Position numbers and translations under genes: made by a program. Positions 8,129 to 12,500 of a stretch of DNA of 12,500 nucleotides are shown here, piece by piece. This DNA is from Trachelipus rathkii (Eukaryota > Arthropoda > Malacostraca > Isopoda > Trachelipodidae). The stretch's first letter is position 1. Each line of letters starts with the position of its first letter. The stretch covers positions 1 through 12,500 of the forward strand of contig JABUQX010061595.1 of NCBI GenBank assembly GCA_015478945.1, given 5' to 3'. The notes below the pieces were generated by a model that worked only from the letters and a program-made list of their open reading frames with translations, had not been told where the DNA came from and did no database searches.

Positions 8129-8506
8129 TGATTAAAGTAAAAATATAGTTTGTCCTTCCATTTAATTAAAATTTGAAGATGTCAAGGTTTGGATGATTTA
8201 TGTACATTTCCATTGAAGATGTTAAAAAGTTTGTTGAGATTTCATTTCCTTTTGCTTATTCTTGATTTTTATTCTTCATATATATCTTCCTTATTTATTC
8301 CTTATTGATCCTTTTTATATGCTATCTTTTATCTTTTGCATTCACTTTTAATTTCTAAGTACTTTTTAAATTTTATTATTATTCTTATTATTATTCTTAT
8401 TACTATTAATTACTTCTTAAAATTACATTCAAATCTTAACCTATATTATAATAATTCTATATCAATTTTTGCTGGAATGAGAAGAAAGGATTAAAAGAAT
8501 TTATCA
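8129..8506 (-). repeat. 5' LTR of the copia element
   Basis: 378 bp and upstream of gag in the minus-strand reading direction, so this copy drives transcription. It begins TGATTAAAG and ends TTTATCA on the plus strand and is about 99% identical in substitutions to 3055-3433. It contains an ATT-rich internal repeat block (TTATTATTC-type) around 8376-8403. Confidence 0.97.
8310..8322 (-). promoter_or_regulatory. TATA box candidate in the 5' LTR
   Basis: Minus-strand GCATATAAAAAGG, the best TATA match in the LTR, about 185 bp from its 5' edge and conserved in the other LTR at 3236-3248. AATAAA-type sites follow about 20-55 bp downstream, giving a very short candidate R region. Position and conservation support it; the transcription start is not known. 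Confidence 0.5.
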
Positions 8507-8520
8507 TATATTATATATAT

Positions 8521-8553
<33 letters not shown>

Positions 8554-8601
8554 ATTTTATTCAATATATATGTATATATAAATATATATATATAATATAT
8601 C

Positions 8602-8634
<33 letters not shown>

Positions 8635-8640
8635 ATATAT
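8507..8640. repeat. AT microsatellite, right retrotransposon target
   Basis: Alternating TA runs with occasional TC and TT interruptions; continuation of the array split by the insertion. Its first five bases, TATAT, are the likely target-site duplication. Confidence 0.9.
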
Positions 8641-8704
8641 CCACAAATTGTCTGATTAGTTCCCTAATCTATCTGAAAGAAAAACCCTACTGTATGTTTT
8701 ATAT

Positions 8705-9107
8705 AGGCGTTTCGTTTTTTTTTTTGTGGCTTACGAGCGTAAGAAAGCTCGAGTTGCGTTCGTTTTTGTTAAACAGCAAAATCGTAAAAAATGCTTAACC
8801 AAGGTAAAATTCCCTTAATTCTATAAGGTTGCTATTCTTTTTTATTCTATATACACGTTCTTACGAAAATGTGTAAACCAAAAAAAATGACGGCGTGGTA
8901 AGCCCGTTTTGATTGATGAATATTTCATTCAATTAAAATCAGCCTTTAATAAAATTTCGAATAGAAAGCTATAAGCTCAATCACAATATTGTGATCAATT
9001 TTGTAATATAAAATCGAACTGTAGAAATAATCTTTACGTTTTTCCGATTTCGACGATTTAAATCATGACAAGTTTATTTTCAATTGCTTGCAAAAACAAA
9101 AGTAAAC
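8705..9107 (+). repeat. Left arm of a long diverged inverted repeat
   Basis: From 8747 to 9107 this stretch matches the reverse complement of 12142-12497 over its length with indels. Shared blocks include GCTCGAGTTTGCGTTCG-like, GTTGCTATT, ACGTTCTTACGAAAA-like, TTCATTCAAT...AATCAGC and AACAAAAGTAAAC. The outer part, 8705-8800, is two related ~48-base units (CGTTTCGTTTTT...CTTACG...CGTAAGAAAGCTC, then CGTTCGTTTTT...ATCGTAAAAAATGCT). Unit 1 has a small hairpin, CTTACG-AG-CGTAAG (8730-8743). Long inverted ends with subterminal repeats suggest a DNA transposon. Its superfamily was not recognised and its outer edge is uncertain. Confidence 0.75.
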
Positions 9108-9869
9108 CTCGCAAGAATTTTTTAGTTTTTGCCACGAAATTCAGGCAATTTAGTACAGGCATCAGGAAGGCCAAAGAAGTCTATGGATATTAAAGTGTTG
9201 GTTTAGTGTTTTATATAAAAGGATTTCCAAAATTTTCAATTGTCTTCACCTTTAGAATAAGCACTTTCTGAACAGAATGGAGAATTTTGGAAGAGATATA
9301 CATACGGTGCCTATTTCGAGGTCATAGTATCTCTGACAGCTACAATTCTCTGGTGAGAGTTGGAGAGATTAGTCTCGAAAGGAAATGCCATGCGTTTGAG
9401 AGCTCGCCATCTTTAGTTTAGAAAGTTTGACTACATAGTCGATGTTACAGTTGGCACATTTATATTTGTAAACATGAACTCAAGTTCATGGGGATGCTTT
9501 TTTAATCTTAAATAGAAACTGCCAATTGGAGGTTGTTAATAAGATATGTAGAAAATTCATTGTGGAGATGGAGTTGTTTATTTATTTCTAATCTGAAAGT
9601 TGAAGAGCATTGGAAAGGGGTCCGATTGCAGGGAAGCGAGCATTAAACAGGAGAGGTTTTATGAACAATCATATGCACGTAAGTTGTGTAGAGCGATATA
9701 GATAGTTACACTCTCTCGTTAGTAGAAATCGTGTAAGCAAGTTTATCAAAACGTTAGAGGGATAAAGGCTAAACCCAGAAAATTTAGAGAAAGGTGATTT
9801 CTTCATGGAAAAACCTCCAATCAGAACAAATAACAAAGGCTTGTTTATGCGGGATTGACCTGCCAATTT
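9108..9869. other. Inner region of the inverted-arm structure, no recognised gene
   Basis: Moderately less AT-rich than the flanks. A plus-strand open segment of about 48 codons (about 9280-9420) and another of short frames near 9700-9870 have reasonable composition but no family motif I recognise, and both are bounded by stops. A minus-strand 65-codon frame (9669-9866) also lacks recognisable features. The region could be the eroded interior of the transposon defined by the arms. Confidence 0.45.
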
Positions 9870-10013
9870 TATGATTAAAGGAGATAGAAATACAGAAATA
9901 GTTCCAAGTAAAGTATTAGTGGGCTTGCGATAAATAGAAGTAGCAAGTCCACTAACTAGATGCTTATAATTAATGGAGGACTAATTTCTTTAGTTCTATA
10001 TCCTTTAATCATA
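9870..10013. repeat. 144-bp hairpin, MITE-like
   Basis: Outer arms 9870-9905 and 9978-10013 are inverted repeats with 30 of 36 positions paired; both ends read TATGATTAAAGGA or its complement. Inside, 9916-9928 (TTAGTGGGCTTGC) pairs with 9943-9955 (GCAAGTCCACTAA) at 12 of 13 positions around a 14-base loop. The TA at each outer end would fit a TA-duplicating MITE of the Tc1/mariner type with termini TGATTAAAGG. An RNA foldback is the alternative. No coding capacity. Confidence 0.8.
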
Positions 10014-10078
10014 ATTGTAATAATACGAAGCGTTTGCAATAGAATAAATTTTAGTATTTTCTTTGCTTTTAATTTAGA

Positions 10079-10158
10079 CCGTTTTCGTTTTTGTCATGTC
10101 ATTTGTGCTTACGCTCGATAAGAAATGCTCACACAGTTTTAGTAGTAATTTCCTGTTT
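10079..10158 (+). repeat. Third partial copy of the arm-end unit
   Basis: CGTTTTCGTTTTTGT...TGTGCTTACGCTCGATAAGAAATGCTCAC (about 10080-10133) resembles the first ~50-base unit of the left arm (8705-8755) and the reverse complement of 12430-12490, in the same orientation as the left arm. The hAT element begins immediately after it at 10159. Confidence 0.55.
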
Positions 10159-10180
10159 CAGGGTTCACACTTTCTGGAAA

Positions 10181-10266
10181 GTCAGGGAAAAAAATCAGTC
10201 AGGGAAGGTCAGGGAAGCGTTTTAAGATATTCTGAAAGTCAGGAAAATTCCAAAAAAGTCCGGGAA
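10181..10266 (+). repeat. hAT left subterminal GTCAGGGAA repeats
   Basis: GTCAGGGAA at 10181, 10198 and 10208, with variants GTCAGGAAA at 10238 and GTCCGGGAA at 10258. Arrays of short motifs next to hAT ends are commonly transposase-binding sites; that role is inferred. Confidence 0.8.
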
Positions 10267-10589
10267 ATTTTAAAATTTCAAAACATATGAAGAATGATCC
10301 ATGGACCAAGTTACATATTTTTTGATATATTTTTTTCCTTACTGTATAATTGTGGAATGAGAGATGTATTTGATAAGTGAATGAAAAGGATGGGCGAGGA
10401 ACGACATCCCATAAATCTACTTCTATCCTGTTTCTTTCTATTTTTAGTTCACTATTACCTACTATTCTTCCTATTCTGTCCGTAGAGGTGGTTCCAAGTT
10501 CATCCTTCCGATTGAAGGTGATTGGTATATGGATGTGTTTTAGACTGTATGACTTATGACTTAATCTGTTTATATCTTTTTCTTTTTAG

Positions 10590-11706
10590 GGATTTATACT
10601 TTTTGAGGGTAGGTTTGACGAAGTGATTTTGGATTTTTGTGCAGTTGACAGCCGAAAATCACTCAACACCAAACCATTACAAAATGTTTCTGTTCAAACC
10701 AAAGATGTATTTCTAAAATGCAAACTGGCTTTTTTTAAAATGCTTTCCTTAGAACGTGAATCATTTTTACGAAAGTTCCAAATGTCAGGAGTGCCAAACG
10801 TCAGACCCACTTGGTCCATTCCTGTTCACAGATTTACAATGTCTCGTACTAAATATTATGGAAAGATTTCTTAAGTCCAGTAAAATGCCTGCTACAACAA
10901 CTAAGTTTTTTGTATTAGATTTACATGACAAAGACAATTGCGTAATTTAAAAGGTCATTAATCTTGGGATTTTCCAAACAAAAAAAAGAATTACTCAAAG
11001 CAAGTCGCTTCGATGTATGAAAGTATATCCTAAAATTCAAACTTGCAATGCCAGTTTGGCTAAATATCAATAAATGTACAGAAAACATATTAGAAACGTT
11101 GTCCCTCTGAATACAAGCCGTCCAAGGGGCCTCTCAGTCATTGGATCCTAGTAAATTTTTATTCAGCAGAAACAAGGGAAACAAAGATTTGCTTTATTGC
11201 TAGAGATTGTACACCAATAACCGAATCACAGATTCTGTTGCTGATAAAGCAAAAGCACAATACACTCTACTTTGCAGTGAAGCTCATTCTACCCTTGAAT
11301 TAAAATTCAAAATATTTTTGGGAATCAATGTTATGCGGAATGTTGGGGCAAAATATTAAATTAGGACTGATATTTTCCCATGGAAATGCGACAGTGGAAG
11401 GAGTGTTTTCTGTAAATAAAGCAATTTTTAGTAAGAGAATCTGAAAAGAACATAGTTGATTTCTCAAAGAACAGTCAACAATGCTAAAGATCTTATGAAA
11501 GTATTCATAAAGTTTCCTTATCACTCAAAAAATGTTGACAAATGTAAGACTGCCCATAGGAGATATGAAGAAACATCTCAAAGAAAAAAGAAAATTATTC
11601 ATACAGATCAATAAACTTGAAGAACTGAGAAAGATGTTAAAACAAAGCTTTGACAGAAGAAGACGTTATAAAATCAAAAATTCAGATGCTTGAGAAGAAA
11701 AAGTAA
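10590..11706 (+). pseudogene. hAT transposase pseudogene, C-terminal half
   Basis: Recognisable pieces lie in order but in different frames: KLAFFKMLSLERE...FLRKFQ (10722-10781); DPLGPFLFTDLQ (10804-10839) through LDLHDKDNC (10915-10941), then an in-frame TAA at 10948; ADKAKAQYTLLC (11240-11275); the hAT dimerisation motif FSHGNATVEGVFSVNK (from 11373); and CKTAHRRYEE (about 11543-11572), near the start of a basic, coiled-coil-like tail ending at TAA 11704-11706. hAT C-termini with SHGxATVERGFSVNK-type sequence mediate oligomerisation next to the catalytic RNase H-like fold. The BED finger and first part of the fold are not visible in the short upstream region. A good 3' splice acceptor (CTTTTTCTTTTTAG, ending 10589) may mark an old exon start. 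Several frameshifts and stops make it non-functional. Confidence 0.75.
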
Positions 11707-12101
11707 ACTAAATCTCCCCACTTAGAACTTTTGTGATAACAGTGGACGTTATTCACCTAGGCTATTAATGTACGCTTTAAATTTTATTTTCCTTTTTGTA
11801 TAACTTATAAAACTGTTTGCTTTTGCGAAAAAAATTAAAAAAGTCTAATTTCTGGTACAGGGCCTATGGACGGTATATAGATCGATTACTAAAAAAAACA
11901 ACATCATTTTTTTCAAATTCATCCATCGATGTATGATACACAATTTTAAAGTAATCATTTTCAATTATCTTAGATGTATAACTGCAGTAAATAGGCTGCC
12001 GAAAATGCATTAATAGATTTTTATACGCCTAAAAATAACGACAGCTGGTCAGAAAATTTGCGAATTGGTCAGGGATAGTCAGGGAATTCAAATTTAATTT
12101 C
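11707..12101. other. hAT 3' untranslated and subterminal region
   Basis: Non-coding DNA between the transposase relic and the right terminus. Contains GTCAGGGAT (12068-12076) and GTCAGGGAA (12078-12086). These stand in the same plus-strand orientation as the left-end copies, although the termini themselves are inverted. Nothing else recognised. Confidence 0.65.
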
Positions 12102-12141
12102 AGTGTGAACCCAGTGTTTTAAACGACCGCGATTCGTGTTT

Positions 12142-12497
12142 GTTTACTTTTGTTTACAAACAAATGGAATCAGCTGTTGTGATGGAGCACGTGTTTTTGT
12201 AGAATAAACAGAAATAAAAAAATAACAAATGATTTATAATTACAAATAATGGATCAACTATTTGTGATGGAGTTTATCCATTTGGAAGAAATTAGATTTA
12301 AAGCTGATTTGATTGAATGAAAATTCACCAATTAAGACACCAAGCCGCCATCTTGTTTGTTTACATTTTTCATAAGAACGTGCTTAAATTCGCAAGCACA
12401 GAAAATAGCAACTTTACAGAATTAGAAATCCTTACGTTTGGTGAGCATTTTCTTACGATTTTTCGGTAAGTTTGAAAAAACGAACGCAAACTCGAGC
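12142..12497 (-). repeat. Right arm of the long diverged inverted repeat
   Basis: Its reverse complement aligns with 8747-9107. It runs from AACAAAAGTAAAC at the inner edge, through AAGATGGCGGCTTGGTG and TTCATTCAATC, to GCTCGAGTTTGCGTTCG at the outer edge. It includes one full subterminal unit (TCGTAAGAAAATGCTCACC on the minus strand). The outermost unit seen in the left arm would lie beyond the window, so this arm is cut by the window end. Confidence 0.75.
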
Positions 12498-12500
12498 ATT

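Larger units (their letters stand above)
3055..8506 (-). mobile_element. Ty1/copia-type LTR retrotransposon, full length, partly broken
   Basis: A 5452-bp element transcribed on the minus strand. Two direct LTRs (379 and 378 bp) start TG and end CA and are flanked by TATAT. The order 5'-LTR, gag, protease, integrase, reverse transcriptase, RNase H, 3'-LTR, with integrase before RT, is diagnostic of the copia superfamily. The LTRs differ by about 4 substitutions and 3 single-base indels, so the insertion is fairly recent. gag (6988-8088) and integrase-tail/RT/RNase H (3418-6033) are open, while 6034-6987 holds several frame breaks and stops, so this copy is probably not autonomous. Protein features (HVDD at the RT active site, a GPxK...KHGG module after the integrase core, an IPLLLGK protease tail) suggest an invertebrate branch distinct from plant and fly copia; that placement is inferred from memory of the families. 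Confidence 0.96.
10159..12114 (+). mobile_element. Decayed hAT-superfamily DNA transposon
   Basis: A 1956-bp element. Terminal inverted repeats CAGGGTTCACACT (10159-10171) and AGTGTGAACCCAG (12102-12114) match at 12 of 13 positions. CAGGG-type ends are typical of hAT. The interior carries a plus-strand transposase relic with the hAT C-terminal motif. Copies of GTCAGGGAA lie just inside both ends. The expected 8-bp target duplication is not intact: TCCTGTTT on the left and TGTTTTAA on the right share only TGTTT out of register, and the last two bases differ from the left end. The element appears to sit inside arm-type sequence, so it arrived later than that sequence. Confidence 0.75.

Noticed and set aside
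7129..8131. Plus-strand and alternate minus-strand open frames over gag
   Set aside because: Gag is supported by three zinc knuckles and its position beside the LTR; the other frames have hydrophobic composition expected from the complement and no motifs.
8129..8139. Shared TGATTAAAG at the LTR edge and in the 9870-10013 hairpin
   Set aside because: A 9-base AT-rich match with no extension on either side is likely chance.
9669..9866. 65-codon minus-strand frame
   Set aside because: No motif, no start or splice support, and it lies inside a transposon-derived region.
10151..10158. 8-bp target duplication for the hAT (TCCTGTTT)
   Set aside because: The right flank is TGTTTTAA; only TGTTT recurs and out of register, so the duplication cannot be claimed.
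11300..11524. 74-codon minus-strand frame
   Set aside because: It is antisense to the hAT dimerisation motif, which explains the sequence better.

Overview
The window looks like AT-rich non-coding nuclear DNA from an animal, most likely an invertebrate. The signs are dense AT microsatellites, a Ty1/copia LTR retrotransposon, a decayed hAT DNA transposon, a tRNA-derived SINE-like fragment and the absence of any compact host gene array. The species cannot be fixed from the sequence. The element types fit molluscs, cnidarians and arthropods equally well, and there is no sign of bacterial or organelle gene organisation.

Layout. 1-3054: gene-poor DNA with AT microsatellites, a 26-bp tandem repeat, a tRNA(Arg)-like SINE head near 1881-1975 and several short palindromes. 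No convincing host exon is visible. 3055-8506: one complete 5452-bp copia-type retrotransposon on the minus strand. It has near-identical LTRs (379 and 378 bp), TG...CA ends and a 5-bp TATAT duplication in an AT microsatellite. Reading along the minus strand, it carries gag with three CCHC knuckles, a heavily frame-broken protease/integrase stretch, and a long intact frame for the integrase C-terminus, reverse transcriptase and RNase H. 8507-8640: AT microsatellite. 8705-12497: a pair of ~360-bp diverged inverted arms enclosing about 3 kb. The enclosed part holds a third partial copy of the arm-end sequence, a 144-bp hairpin (9870-10013) and a hAT element (10159-12114) with a frameshifted transposase pseudogene.

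How it works together. In an intact copia element, Gag packages the RNA, protease matures the polyprotein, RT/RNase H copy it and integrase inserts the cDNA. Here the protease and integrase core are broken, so this copy is probably non-autonomous, although its LTRs, gag and RT/RNase H are well preserved. The hAT copy is dead. The flanking inverted arms may mark an older DNA transposon whose coding part is gone or unrecognisable. I saw no previously undescribed enzymatic system. The most interesting items are the concentration of frame breaks in one part of an otherwise young retrotransposon, the unassigned long inverted-arm structure, and the 144-bp hairpin.
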